Source: Bacteroidales bacterium UBA755
GTDB taxonomy: Bacteria; Bacteroidota; Bacteroidia; Bacteroidales; UBA932
Assembly: GCA_002297815.1 (NCBI GenBank)
Contig: DBKH01000071.1
Span: 39,954 to 53,093, forward strand
DNA: 13,140 bases
Direction: 5' to 3'
Below are positions 6,622-13,140 of the stretch, piece after piece. Within the stretch, counting starts at the first letter, position 1, and the number at the start of each line of letters is the position of its first letter. The notes under the pieces are model-generated. The model saw nothing but the letters and a program-made list of their open reading frames with translations. It searched no databases and had not been told where the DNA came from. Made by a program: the position numbers and the translations under genes.

Positions 6622-6997
6622 ACACCTTGCACCGTTTGAGTTTTCCTTTTGAGTCATAGACATATTCGGTCTTTTTTCTCCCTAACTCATTGAATTCGAA
6701 CTTGCGGATGTTGTCGAGCCGGTTCGATGAATCGTAGGTCAGCACCCTCTGAAGTTTCCCGTCGGGGGAATATTCAAACTTTTTGCGCCACTTCTGGCCT
6801 TTGCGGTCGTACTCGGCTTCCTCGATTTTCTTGCCACTTTCGTTGTAGATTGTCAGATGGTCAAGGACCTTCTGGTTCGAGCCGGCATCAATGTTCCATT
6901 CCTTGACTGTCAGATTGCTTTTGCTCGTCTTCTCCTGTGCCGTGAGAGACAGACCGAAAAGTGACAAAATTATGATTATGAATATCTTCGCTCTCAT
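6590..6997 (-). CDS. Small secreted protein with YD-like beta-hairpin repeats, function unknown
   Basis: This 135-residue protein begins with MRAKIFIIIILS and a clear signal peptide ending LTA-QEK (cleavage after residue 20). The rest is very polar and consists of repeating units of the kind E-Y-D-x-K-G-x-x-x-x-K-F-E-Y-S-x-D-G-K-L, reminiscent of the beta-hairpin (YD/RHS- or MORN-like) repeats of small secreted Bacteroidota proteins. I do not recognise a named family. An upstream in-frame ATG at 7099 would overlap the Gly-rich end of the previous gene and would put the signal peptide inside the protein, so I take 6997. It is 19 bp after the lipoprotein stop and overlaps the VTC start, so it is embedded in the operon and likely serves the same envelope system. 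Confidence 0.7.
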   Translation of the reverse strand: MRAKIFIIIILSLFGLSLTAQEKTSKSNLTVKEWNIDAGSNQKVLDHLTIYNESGKKIEEAEYDRKGQKWRKKFEYSPDGKLQRVLTYDSSNRLDNIRKFEFNELGRKKTEYVYDSKGKLKRCKVYEYSYAASGD

Positions 6998-7016
6998 ATT
7001 CAATGAATATTTTGGT

Positions 7017-8681
7017 TTACCATCTGCCGCCAGGACCGCCTCCAGGGTTGCCTCCACCGGGATTACCCCCTGGGTTACCCCCAGGATTACCCCCGCCACC
7101 GGTGCCGCCTTGCGCCTCCATCGAAGCGGTTAGGGTCGTGCTTCCGGAGGATGTCTTCAAAGTGTAACTGCCACCGCTGACAAGATCGGGGTGAGAGATC
7201 ACGATTCCGTTGCCGCCTTTGCTCGGAGCTGTGAATGTTATCAGGAGAGTGTCTCCATCGTAGAGTGAATATTCCGTATTTGATGTCCAACTCGTCACGT
7301 TGAGGACAGGTTGCGTGATGCTTGCCCCAGACTCGATGCCACCGAACGCCAGTAACGTGCCACCGCTTATGTAAAGTTGGTGCCTTTCCTCTGTGTTTGC
7401 ATCAAGTGCTACTTCCGGAGAACCACATCCAACCGCGAAGATGTAACCGCCTTTGATGAACATGTCTCCGTTGGCGTCAAGCCCGTCATTTCCAGAGGAG
7501 TATGCATAGACCTGGCCTCCGCTGATCATCATGTCCGAGCCGGAATTGATGGCGTCGTCGCTTGCCGAGCTGCTGACATTCCCAGCTGTGATTGTGATCG
7601 CTCCTTTCGCCTCGATTCCCTCGTGGGAGGCGCATGTCACATCAACATCAGTTCCATCGAAATAGAGGTCGCCTTGGAATCTGATTCCCTTTGAGGACTT
7701 TGACTCTGAGGAACTTGAGCCACCGCCCCATGGACCTTGTGAGGATGAACTGCCGTAGTTGGCCCCGCTGGCGACGACTTTCACCGTGCCTCCGTTGAAA
7801 TGACCGTCCCCATCGCAGGCTATTCCTTTGCAGCCTTTTCCGCTGACAGTCACGCTCAGGCTTCCGCCATCAATGACGAAGGACTCATCGGCCTTGATTC
7901 CCGCCGCACCGGTCAACTCTCCGTCAACGATTCCCGCCGAGCTGGTCGAGACGATGGTGACTGTGCCGTCTGAGAGAGAAAACTCACCATCCGTAGAGAT
8001 TCCTTTCTTCCCTGTCGCAGAGGTGTTTACATTCAATGTGCCGCCACTGACCGTCACTTTCTCGCTGCCTCTGATTCCGTGGCCTCCGGTTGAGGTGACA
8101 TTGATCGTGACTCCGTTTTGTATGGCCACGTAGTCATCGCTCGTGATCCCGGCCTTTCCGTTGGCAGTGACGGTAAGGCTTCCGTCTCCGCTGAAAATCA
8201 ATTGCCCTTCGCTGAAGAAAGCTGCTTTCATGTCCTCGTCCGAGGTTTGATCAGGATAGTCTCCGGAGGAGTTCACCGCTCCGTCTGTGAGATAATTCTC
8301 TCCGGTCACTACAACCGATGTTTTCTTGTGGCTTTGGTTGTTGATCGCGGCTCCATTCGGATTCTTGAGATTAAGCCCTTTGAGCTCAATGACTTGCTTC
8401 GTGGAACTGTACAGTTTGAAAAATCCGTCGGAAGCGGTACCGCTGAGCTCGTAGGTGATAAGGGCCTCGGAGGTGTTGTTCACCGTCACGTCGTTGCCGC
8501 TCACTTGCACGATGCCGGACGGGTCGCCGCTGACGGTGGCACCGCTTTCAGAGAACACAATGCTGATGGTGCCGTCTGTCGTGATGACCTCGTCATCGTC
8601 CGAAGGTTCGTCGATGGTGTCGATCAGGTTCCCGCTGCAGGAACTCATAATCAATAGAAATGCAAGATATGACCGTTTCAT
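7017..8681 (-). CDS. Cthe_2159-like carbohydrate-binding beta-helix lipoprotein
   Basis: This 554-residue protein begins with a short hydrophobic leader and a lipobox-like I-M-S-S-C15, followed by an acidic linker (residues 21-31). Residues ~85-450 are a right-handed beta-helix, with repeated turns such as V-S-G-G-T-L-N-V (210-217), D-G-G-S-L-S-V (271-277) and F-N-G-G-T-V-K-V (295-302). The paired signatures D-D-A-I-N-S-G-S-D-M-M-I-S-G-G (375-389) and N-D-G-L-D-A-N-G-D-M-F-I-K-G-G (398-412) are diagnostic of the Cthe_2159-type carbohydrate-binding family (PF14262), known for binding acidic polysaccharide. A Ser/Gly-rich insert sits at 306-331. The C-terminus is a Gly/Pro tail (526-552). It is the first gene of the five-gene operon, divergent from the two-component genes. 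Likely surface or periplasmic lipoprotein binding a polyanion or glycan; the ligand is not known. Confidence 0.83.
   Translation of the reverse strand: MKRSYLAFLLIMSSCSGNLIDTIDEPSDDDEVITTDGTISIVFSESGATVSGDPSGIVQVSGNDVTVNNTSEALITYELSGTASDGFFKLYSSTKQVIELKGLNLKNPNGAAINNQSHKKTSVVVTGENYLTDGAVNSSGDYPDQTSDEDMKAAFFSEGQLIFSGDGSLTVTANGKAGITSDDYVAIQNGVTINVTSTGGHGIRGSEKVTVSGGTLNVNTSATGKKGISTDGEFSLSDGTVTIVSTSSAGIVDGELTGAAGIKADESFVIDGGSLSVTVSGKGCKGIACDGDGHFNGGTVKVVASGANYGSSSSQGPWGGGSSSSESKSSKGIRFQGDLYFDGTDVDVTCASHEGIEAKGAITITAGNVSSSASDDAINSGSDMMISGGQVYAYSSGNDGLDANGDMFIKGGYIFAVGCGSPEVALDANTEERHQLYISGGTLLAFGGIESGASITQPVLNVTSWTSNTEYSLYDGDTLLITFTAPSKGGNGIVISHPDLVSGGSYTLKTSSGSTTLTASMEAQGGTGGGGNPGGNPGGNPGGGNPGGGPGGRW
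7026..7106 (-). repeat. Low-complexity GGNPGG-coding repeat
   Basis: The last ~27 codons of the beta-helix lipoprotein encode repeated G-G-N-P-G-G units from near-identical 12- to 15-bp blocks. Such a tract is prone to length change by slippage and would make a flexible extended tail. Confidence 0.75.
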
Positions 8682-8688
8682 AATGCTG

Positions 8689-8719
8689 AACGTTTTCTGG
8701 TTTCCGGGCGAAAGTTATG
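8689..8719. promoter_or_regulatory. Candidate LytTR-type operator (two half-sites 22 bp apart)
   Basis: AACGTTTTC (8689-8697) and AAAGTTATG (8711-8719) are direct repeats with start-to-start spacing of 22 bp. LytTR regulators typically bind pairs of 9-bp A/C-rich-GTT repeats at 21-22 bp spacing. Each half-site is imperfect at its eighth position, and the first also at its ninth. They lie in the 141-bp gap between the lipoprotein operon and the LytS/LytTR genes. This is a pattern match only. Confidence 0.3.
8710..8717 (-). promoter_or_regulatory. Candidate -7 element for the five-gene operon
   Basis: The minus strand reads TAACTTTC, one base from TAnnTTTG, about 29 bp before the lipoprotein ATG. 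It overlaps the second LytTR-like half-site. No TTTG is found at the expected -33 distance. Confidence 0.3.
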
Positions 8720-8804
8720 ACACCAATCGTGCCTTTGTCGGGATTTTTCAGCAAACGGGCGGATTTCTTCAACGAATCGTCGGGTGGGATTCGGAACATT
8801 GTTG

Positions 8805-8812
8805 TATTTTTG
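8805..8812 (+). promoter_or_regulatory. Candidate -7 element for the two-component genes
   Basis: TATTTTTG is a full TAnnTTTG match, but it lies only 10 bp before the chosen start codon of the sensor gene, so the mRNA would be nearly leaderless. No -33 partner is evident, so this may be chance in an A/T-rich spot. Confidence 0.25.
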
Positions 8813-8822
8813 CCGATGGAAG

Positions 8823-9983
8823 ATGAAAAGATTGAAAGAATATCGTTCTGTCTTGGTCTGGATTGTCATCTGGGCCGTGGTCTTCATTGTGGAGATCCTT
8901 GTGGCTTGGTATGAGGTGATGTCTGGTGGTTCATTCACTTTCGGTCACCTTTTGGTCAGACGTTTTTTGCTTCCGACCATGCCTTTTGTCATACTGTTCT
9001 TTGCCCACGACTTGTTTCTCGCTCCTATTCTTGTGCAAGGCAAAAAAGTGTTGGGGTACATTCTGAGTGTGACTGCCCTGATGGGGCTGTTTTCACTCTA
9101 TGTGCTTTATTCCGATGGTTTTCTCAAGCCAGAGCCTCGTCCTGATCATGGGGAAATGATGCACCGTCCCTCTTCTGGGCAGACCCCACCTCCGCCGCTC
9201 CCTGAGCGATTCGATGGGAAACGGTTTCATGATCGCGATGATCATCACCTGCCCGACCGTGACATGATGCCTATCGGAGCCAGCGTGAGCAAGATAATCA
9301 TCGCTCTTATGATGCTTGGAGTGGATCTCGGAGCGAAATACTTCTCTAACTACACTCTGGGAAAGAAGCGTCTGGAGGAGTTGGAAAAGGAGAACCTGCG
9401 GTACAGACTTGAATATCTCCGCTACCAGATCAACCCGCATTTTTTCATGAATACGCTCAATAATATTCATGCGTTGGTGGATGTGTCACCGGAAAAGGCT
9501 AAGGACAGCATCGTGGAACTGTCCCGCATGATGCGTCACGTCCTGTACGACAGCAACGGCCCGACCGTCGCCCTTTCAAAGGAGATCGACTTCCTGCGGC
9601 ACTATCTGTACCTGATGCGCCTGCGCTACACCGACAGCGTGAGGATTGAATATTCCTTTCCTGAGGATGACGGTGGGACTCAGGTCCCTCCGCTTCTGAT
9701 GGCTACAATCGCAGAGAACGCATTCAAGCACGGTGTGAGCTACAAGTCTGATAGTTACATACGGCTGTCAGTCGCTTTGGAACCCGGAAAAATGATATTC
9801 CGCTGCGCCAACAGTTTGAGAGACGGTCAGGACGAGCGGACTGTCGGTGGGATCGGACTCGATAATATTCAGAAAAGACTTTCATTGCTCTATGGTGAGG
9901 ACTTTGTCCTGCATATTGACGAGTCTTCCGCTGAGTATGAAGTACTTATGGTTTTGCCTTCAAAACCTGTTTCAGTATGTTAA
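8823..9983 (+). CDS. LytS/YehU-type sensor histidine kinase
   Basis: This 386-residue kinase has four membrane helices (about 9-29, 48-67, 77-97 and 152-172), a short coiled coil (181-200) and a His_kinase/HATPase core. The phosphoacceptor is H206 in Q-I-N-P-H-F-F-M-N-T-L-N-N. The N-box is A-E-N299-A-F-K-H-G, and the G-box is G-G-I-G-L-D-N-I-Q-K-R-L (342-353). These mark the LytS-like family that pairs with LytTR regulators. The segment between helices 3 and 4 (98-151) is rich in Pro, Asp and His and is predicted periplasmic. The start at 8823 is preferred over 8784 because the upstream residues look non-coding and the first helix follows directly. Its stop overlaps the regulator start by 7 bp. 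It lies divergent to the lipoprotein-VTC operon, which it likely controls with its partner. Confidence 0.93.
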   Translation: MKRLKEYRSVLVWIVIWAVVFIVEILVAWYEVMSGGSFTFGHLLVRRFLLPTMPFVILFFAHDLFLAPILVQGKKVLGYILSVTALMGLFSLYVLYSDGFLKPEPRPDHGEMMHRPSSGQTPPPPLPERFDGKRFHDRDDHHLPDRDMMPIGASVSKIIIALMMLGVDLGAKYFSNYTLGKKRLEELEKENLRYRLEYLRYQINPHFFMNTLNNIHALVDVSPEKAKDSIVELSRMMRHVLYDSNGPTVALSKEIDFLRHYLYLMRLRYTDSVRIEYSFPEDDGGTQVPPLLMATIAENAFKHGVSYKSDSYIRLSVALEPGKMIFRCANSLRDGQDERTVGGIGLDNIQKRLSLLYGEDFVLHIDESSAEYEVLMVLPSKPVSVC

Positions 9984-10741
9984 GGGTGATCGCAGTGGAT
10001 GATGAGCCGTTGGCCCTCGGACAACTTGAAAAGTACATCTCCAAGGTCCCGTTCATGTCGCTGACAGCGGCCTGCCACAGCGCTTTCGAGGCCCGTGAGG
10101 TCCTGGAGTCCGGGGAGGTGGACGCTATGTTTTTGGACATCAACATGCCGGACCTTTCCGGGATGGATCTTGTCAAGACCTTGAAGCGTCCTCCGCTCGT
10201 GGTTTTCACGACCGCCTATTCTGAATATGCCGTCGAGGGCTTCAAGGTCGATGCCGTGGATTATCTCCTGAAGCCTTTCACCCTCAGCGAATTCATCGCC
10301 TCTGCTGAGAAGCTCCGCACTCGTTTCGAGATGATCCATGCCGTTGGTTCGGTATTAGTCGCCAAGCCCGCTTCCCTGACATCGGATTCCAATCCGCTGA
10401 CTTTCAGCGCTTCAACCCAATCAGTCTCCGAAGATTTCGTGTTCTTCAAGGCCGACTACAAGATCATAAAAGTTGAGGTTTCCGACATCGTCTATGTCGA
10501 GGGCATGAGCGAGTACCTGAAGATCTACCTCGCAAGCGAGCCGATGCCCAAGGTCGTGCTTATGAGTTTCTCCAAACTACTTGAGAAGCTCCCCGCCACC
10601 CGTTTCGTCCGTGTCCACCGCTCCTACGTTATCAACCTCGCCAAGGTTCAGGAAGTCAGCTCCGGCGTCATCCTGATGACCGGTGGCAAGACTATCCCAA
10701 TCGGTGTCAGCTACCGCTCTGCCCTTATGAATATGCTGTAA
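9977..10741 (+). CDS. LytR/AlgR-type response regulator with LytTR DNA-binding domain
   Basis: This 254-residue regulator has a receiver domain (residues ~3-118) with acidic D8/D9, phosphoacceptor D54 in F-L-D-I-N-M-P-D, T79 and K99-P100. A linker follows, then a LytTR domain (~154-252) with F-F-K-A-D-Y-K, I-V-Y-V-E-G and F-V-R-V-H-R-S-Y-V-I-N (210-220). All expected active-site residues are present. It is the cognate partner of the adjacent LytS-like kinase by the 7-bp gene overlap. The convergent 99-bp gap to the transporter gene holds an inverted repeat. Targets are not known; the divergent lipoprotein-VTC operon is the obvious candidate. Confidence 0.94.
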   Translation: MLRVIAVDDEPLALGQLEKYISKVPFMSLTAACHSAFEAREVLESGEVDAMFLDINMPDLSGMDLVKTLKRPPLVVFTTAYSEYAVEGFKVDAVDYLLKPFTLSEFIASAEKLRTRFEMIHAVGSVLVAKPASLTSDSNPLTFSASTQSVSEDFVFFKADYKIIKVEVSDIVYVEGMSEYLKIYLASEPMPKVVLMSFSKLLEKLPATRFVRVHRSYVINLAKVQEVSSGVILMTGGKTIPIGVSYRSALMNML

Positions 10742-10772
10742 CAGAGGTTGGGTGCGTAAAATCTTTCTTACC

Positions 10773-10807
10773 ACTCACGGTACTGCATGGATTGGTGTCC
10801 CGTGAGT
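10773..10807. terminator. Inverted repeat between convergent genes, possible bidirectional terminator
   Basis: ACTCACGG (10773-10780) pairs perfectly with CCGTGAGT (10800-10807) over a 19-base loop, in the 99-bp gap between the response regulator and the convergent transporter gene. On the plus strand it is followed by AAAAAG rather than a T-run. The minus strand shows only scattered T residues. The position favours a terminator; the loop and missing T-run weaken the call. Confidence 0.4.
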
Positions 10808-10840
10808 AAAAAGTTTGATTCTGCGCACGGCATTATGGAT

Positions 10841-12004
10841 TTAGGCTGGCAGAGATTGAGAATGTCTGGTGACGAAGACTTCCAGAAAGAAAAGAATACT
10901 GAACGCGCAGGCGGTCCAATATATTCCTGAAAGATCGTCCGGGAAGAATCTGGCCGCCAGCGGTGTTGCCACAAGAGGGGAGAGGAACTGCCCGGCATAA
11001 AGTGCTGCTGAAAGGAGCGGCATCACTGTCGTGGCCGCCTCCTGGCCGGCTTTTATTGATGCGATCGTGTTCAGGTAAGGGACCCCGATGCCGTTGGCGA
11101 TTCCGATGAACAGGCAGCCGGCAAGCAGGGAAGAAATGCTTTGCGAGATGGCTAAGCATAGGTAACCCAACAGAAAGAATGCGGGTGAGAAATACTTGAC
11201 AGACAGTCTGAACAGTCTCATCATCCCGCCGAACACCACTCCGACCAACGCTGCCACCACATCAAGCGCCACCATGATGATGGTCACCGCTATAGGATCC
11301 AAAGACGTCGTCTTGACGCAGATGGCCGAAAAATTGGTTGGGAATATGAAAAAACAGATCATCAGAAGCAGCATTCCGAGGACGGAAGGGTAGAATCTTT
11401 TGAGGTTGCGGAAGAAGCCTCCGGACCCTTTCGGGCTGTGCAGCCTTTCGCCGGGCAGGAACAGAAGGACAAGAATCAGGACAAATAACCCCATTGAATA
11501 TACCAGGAAGGCATAGTTCCATCCGACTTTGGCCAGCACCCCGGCGATCAATGTCGCGATTACGCCTCCTATCTGGTTCATGGCGGCGCAGAGACCCATC
11601 AGTCTGGATTGTTCCTCGGGTGGGAAATAATAGGACAACAGACCTGTTGACAACGGCATTATCATTCCGACGGACACGCCCAGCAGCGCGCGCAGGATGA
11701 GTATCGCCGAGATGTCTTCAAGGAAGAACGCACCGGTGCCGGAAACGATGTACAGGGCAAGTCCAATTATAGCGATGCCCTTTGTTTTCATGATTCTGCA
11801 CAGGAATGGAAAGCAAAGATTCGTGACAATGATGAAAAGCGCCGGGAGACTGACGATGAATTGGATCAGAAGGTCCGGTTTGTCAGCGAAATGAGCCTTT
11901 ACAGCCCACAGCGCCGGTGCCATCGCCGCCCCGGCCATGACCGTCAGAAGACTGATTGAGAGAATGGTGAACGTAAGTCGTCCAGAGATTTGCTTCGTCT
12001 GCAT
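10841..12004 (-). CDS. Major facilitator superfamily transporter
   Basis: This 387-residue protein is almost wholly hydrophobic helices, in the 12-helix MFS pattern: six helices, a charged central loop (about residues 184-205), then six more. Between helices 2 and 3 is a degenerate motif A (C-R-I-M-K-T-K-G, residues 69-76). Helix 4 has R-A-L-L-G-V-S-V-G-M-I-M-P (105-117), and G-W-N-Y-A-F (161-166) starts helix 6 as is common in drug-type exporters. The substrate is not predictable from this. It lies downstream of the CatA-like acetyltransferase on the same strand, separated by 83 bp, with a candidate promoter inside the end of that gene. Export of a drug or metabolite is likely, possibly the one that the acetyltransferase modifies, but this is only a context guess. 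Confidence 0.87.
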   Translation of the reverse strand: MQTKQISGRLTFTILSISLLTVMAGAAMAPALWAVKAHFADKPDLLIQFIVSLPALFIIVTNLCFPFLCRIMKTKGIAIIGLALYIVSGTGAFFLEDISAILILRALLGVSVGMIMPLSTGLLSYYFPPEEQSRLMGLCAAMNQIGGVIATLIAGVLAKVGWNYAFLVYSMGLFVLILVLLFLPGERLHSPKGSGGFFRNLKRFYPSVLGMLLLMICFFIFPTNFSAICVKTTSLDPIAVTIIMVALDVVAALVGVVFGGMMRLFRLSVKYFSPAFFLLGYLCLAISQSISSLLAGCLFIGIANGIGVPYLNTIASIKAGQEAATTVMPLLSAALYAGQFLSPLVATPLAARFFPDDLSGIYWTACAFSILFFLEVFVTRHSQSLPA

Positions 12005-12043
12005 AAAATTTTGATTTTTAATTGAATATAATCCTTTGGAGTA

Positions 12044-12061
12044 CGGGCTCTGCCAAGCCCG
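12044..12061 (-). terminator. Hairpin in the transporter leader
   Basis: CGGGCT (12044-12049) pairs with AGCCCG (12056-12061) with a 6-base loop in the 83-bp gap before the transporter start. It could act as a partial terminator for the acetyltransferase or as a leader hairpin. No T-run follows on the minus strand. Confidence 0.3.
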
Positions 12062-12068
12062 GATTCTT

Positions 12069-12088
12069 CAGACGCTATTCCAGACGCT
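12069..12088. repeat. Direct repeat CAGACGCT x2
   Basis: CAGACGCT occurs at 12069-12076 and 12081-12088, 12 bp apart start to start, just downstream of the candidate transporter -7 element. It may be an operator, or chance. Confidence 0.3.
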
Positions 12089-12735
12089 TACAAATCCGCA
12101 CCGCAAAAGTACAAAAAAATCGGAAACCGATTGATTTCTTTCTGAAGATTGTTCAGGAATATGGCCGCGTGGGCTCCGTCCATCTGTGTGTGGTGGAACT
12201 GGAACGAGACCGTGAGGGTTTTCCAGAACCAACGGCTCCGGTACTTGCCCCAAATCAGGAACGGGTTGTTGAATATGCCGCTGTACATTCCGACCGCCCC
12301 GTCAATCTCATACTTCGCCAATGCCGATGTCCCGATGACCATGCTGTCCGTAAGGTCGTGATTCGTACAGCTTTCGGCCACTTGCCGTGTGAGTTTCAGA
12401 TAGTTGTCGTTGAAGGTTTGCAGATCCTCGCAGAACGGGATGTCGCATGAACTGACTTCACCGTCCCTGTTCGCGACAATGGTGTTTACCGCCAGGCTGT
12501 CATATTCAATCAACTTTTCGCCGACTGGCAGCATGTAAAACTCCTTCACTCCGCTTGCCGCCCTGCCGATGCAGTAGCACATTAACATGTTGAATTTCAG
12601 TCCGGTCCTTCGGCTTATCCTTGCCAGTCGGGTGACATCGATGGTCTTGAAGAACGTCACCATCGGCATCGGGGCGCGCATCCAGAACTCAAAGGCGTAG
12701 GCTCTGGTGGTCTCTTTGGGATTCACTTCTTTCAT
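12088..12735 (-). CDS. CatA-like O-acetyltransferase
   Basis: This 215-residue protein has the chloramphenicol-acetyltransferase fold pattern (PF00302): F-F-K-T-I-D-V-T-R-L (28-37), G-L-K-F-N-M-L-M-C-Y (45-54), N-P-F-L-I-W-G-K-Y (157-165) and the catalytic H-H-T-Q-M-D-G (181-187), where the second His and the Asp correspond to the catalytic and structural residues of CAT. The enzyme would move acetyl from acetyl-CoA to a hydroxyl. The length matches CAT (about 215). Similarity outside the motifs is not that of classic resistance CATs, so chloramphenicol is not assured as the substrate. The gene lies between an AraC regulator and an MFS transporter, all on the minus strand. The C-terminal ~10 residues (after the usual L-Q-x-x-I helix) are extra and overlap the transporter's candidate promoter. 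Confidence 0.82.
   Translation of the reverse strand: MKEVNPKETTRAYAFEFWMRAPMPMVTFFKTIDVTRLARISRRTGLKFNMLMCYCIGRAASGVKEFYMLPVGEKLIEYDSLAVNTIVANRDGEVSSCDIPFCEDLQTFNDNYLKLTRQVAESCTNHDLTDSMVIGTSALAKYEIDGAVGMYSGIFNNPFLIWGKYRSRWFWKTLTVSFQFHHTQMDGAHAAIFLNNLQKEINRFPIFLYFCGADL
12104..12111 (-). promoter_or_regulatory. Candidate -7 element of the transporter, inside the acetyltransferase gene
   Basis: The minus strand reads TACTTTTG, a full TAnnTTTG match, within the last codons (F-L-Y-F-C) of the CatA-like gene. It would start transcription close to 12097, about 93 nt before the transporter ATG at 12004. No TTTG -33 box was seen at the usual spacing. Confidence 0.4.
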
Positions 12736-12762
12736 TCTTTCTGATTTTTATGAATATGTCTG

Positions 12763-12770
12763 CGAAAGTA
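12763..12770 (-). promoter_or_regulatory. Candidate -7 element of the acetyltransferase
   Basis: The minus strand reads TACTTTCG, one base from TAnnTTTG, about 28 bp before the ATG. The 122-bp gap to the AraC gene holds no other clear site. Confidence 0.3.
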
Positions 12771-12857
12771 GCGGAATCCCTTGATGGCGGATAGAACAAA
12801 AGGGACATTTCAAGCGGTAAAATGATGACTCGCCTAAGGTGAGGAAATCTGTTTACA

Positions 12858-13140
12858 TTACACCGGATTCGAGAATAGGTCAGAGTGAATGCTTGTCGTT
12901 TTCAGTAACATGGCCGGTGTCACTCCGCTGAACCTCCTAAACTCCCTTATGAAATGAGACTGATCAGCATAGCCGCTGGCGTAGGCTACCTGACTCAGCA
13001 CGGATTCGCCTGATTGCATCATGGCCAATGCCTTTTGGAAGCGGACGATCCTTGAATATTCCTTAGGGTTGACGCCTACAAGCGAACGGAACAACCTCTC
13101 GAACTGCTTTTTGCCAAGGCAGGCGATGGCGGCCAGGTCT
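12858..13140 (-). CDS. AraC-family transcriptional regulator (C-terminal part; N-terminus outside window)
   Basis: The frame is open from the right edge to the stop at 12858, giving 93 residues. Both helix-turn-helix units of the AraC DNA-binding domain are present: D-L-A-A-I-A-C-L-G-K-K-Q-F-E-R-L-F-R and S-V-L-S-Q-V-A-Y-A-S-G-Y-A-D-Q-S-H-F, followed by F-R-R-F-S-G-V-T-P, the typical signature. A short TTG start at 13094 is not used, because the first helix lies upstream of it. The ligand domain lies beyond the window. It is on the same strand as, and 122 bp upstream of, the CatA-like gene, and likely regulates the acetyltransferase-transporter pair. Confidence 0.9.
   Translation of the reverse strand, partial: DLAAIACLGKKQFERLFRSLVGVNPKEYSRIVRFQKALAMMQSGESVLSQVAYASGYADQSHFIREFRRFSGVTPAMLLKTTSIHSDLFSNPV

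Noticed and set aside
6591..6663. Longer N-terminus for the VTC protein starting at 6663
   Set aside because: The 6621 ATG has a better ribosome-binding sequence and the family N-terminus fits from there; the longer form cannot be fully excluded.
8118..8657. Long plus-strand open frame opposite the beta-helix lipoprotein
   Set aside because: Shadow of the minus-strand gene, a common effect in repeat-rich coding DNA.

Overview
The window looks like a chromosomal segment from a member of the Bacteroidota, most likely Bacteroidales. The signs are several TAnnTTTG-type -7 promoter elements, poor Shine-Dalgarno sites, a DUF2490-type outer-membrane barrel, an Rpn-type (PD-(D/E)XK transposase/nuclease family) gene pair, and a Bacteroidota-type AAA-ATPase fused to a PD-(D/E)XK domain. 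No rRNA, tRNA, CRISPR array, integrase or complete insertion sequence was seen.

Left third (1-4046, all genes on the minus strand). An Rpn-family nuclease gene runs off the left edge with its catalytic residues intact. A gene-free stretch of about 1.17 kb follows, packed with nested inverted repeats. Next comes a second, closely related Rpn copy that has lost about 201 codons in frame, exactly the part carrying the nuclease core. It keeps the first ~21 residues and the C-terminal tail. Upstream of it lies an AAA-ATPase/PD-(D/E)XK fusion gene. The intact nuclease beside a catalytically empty, tail-only sibling is one of the two most interesting things here, because C-terminal Rpn fragments are known elsewhere as antitoxins of the full-length nuclease.

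Middle (4248-10741). Five minus-strand genes form a tight operon, read right to left: a secreted beta-helix lipoprotein of the Cthe_2159-like carbohydrate-binding family, a small secreted protein of unknown function, a VTC/triphosphate-tunnel polyphosphate-polymerase domain protein, a DUF4956 membrane protein, and a DUF2490 outer-membrane barrel. A divergent LytS/LytTR-type two-component pair lies beside it. The sensor carries an Asp/His/Pro-rich loop predicted to face the periplasm. I infer an envelope system that makes or handles a polyanion (polyphosphate or a related polymer) under control of the adjacent two-component system. This is inference; only the gene families and their arrangement are seen.

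Right part (10841-13140, minus strand). A major-facilitator transporter, a CatA-like O-acetyltransferase and the C-terminal half of an AraC-family regulator (cut by the window edge) form an efflux-plus-modification cassette of unknown substrate. A perfect -7 element for the transporter lies inside the last codons of the acetyltransferase gene.
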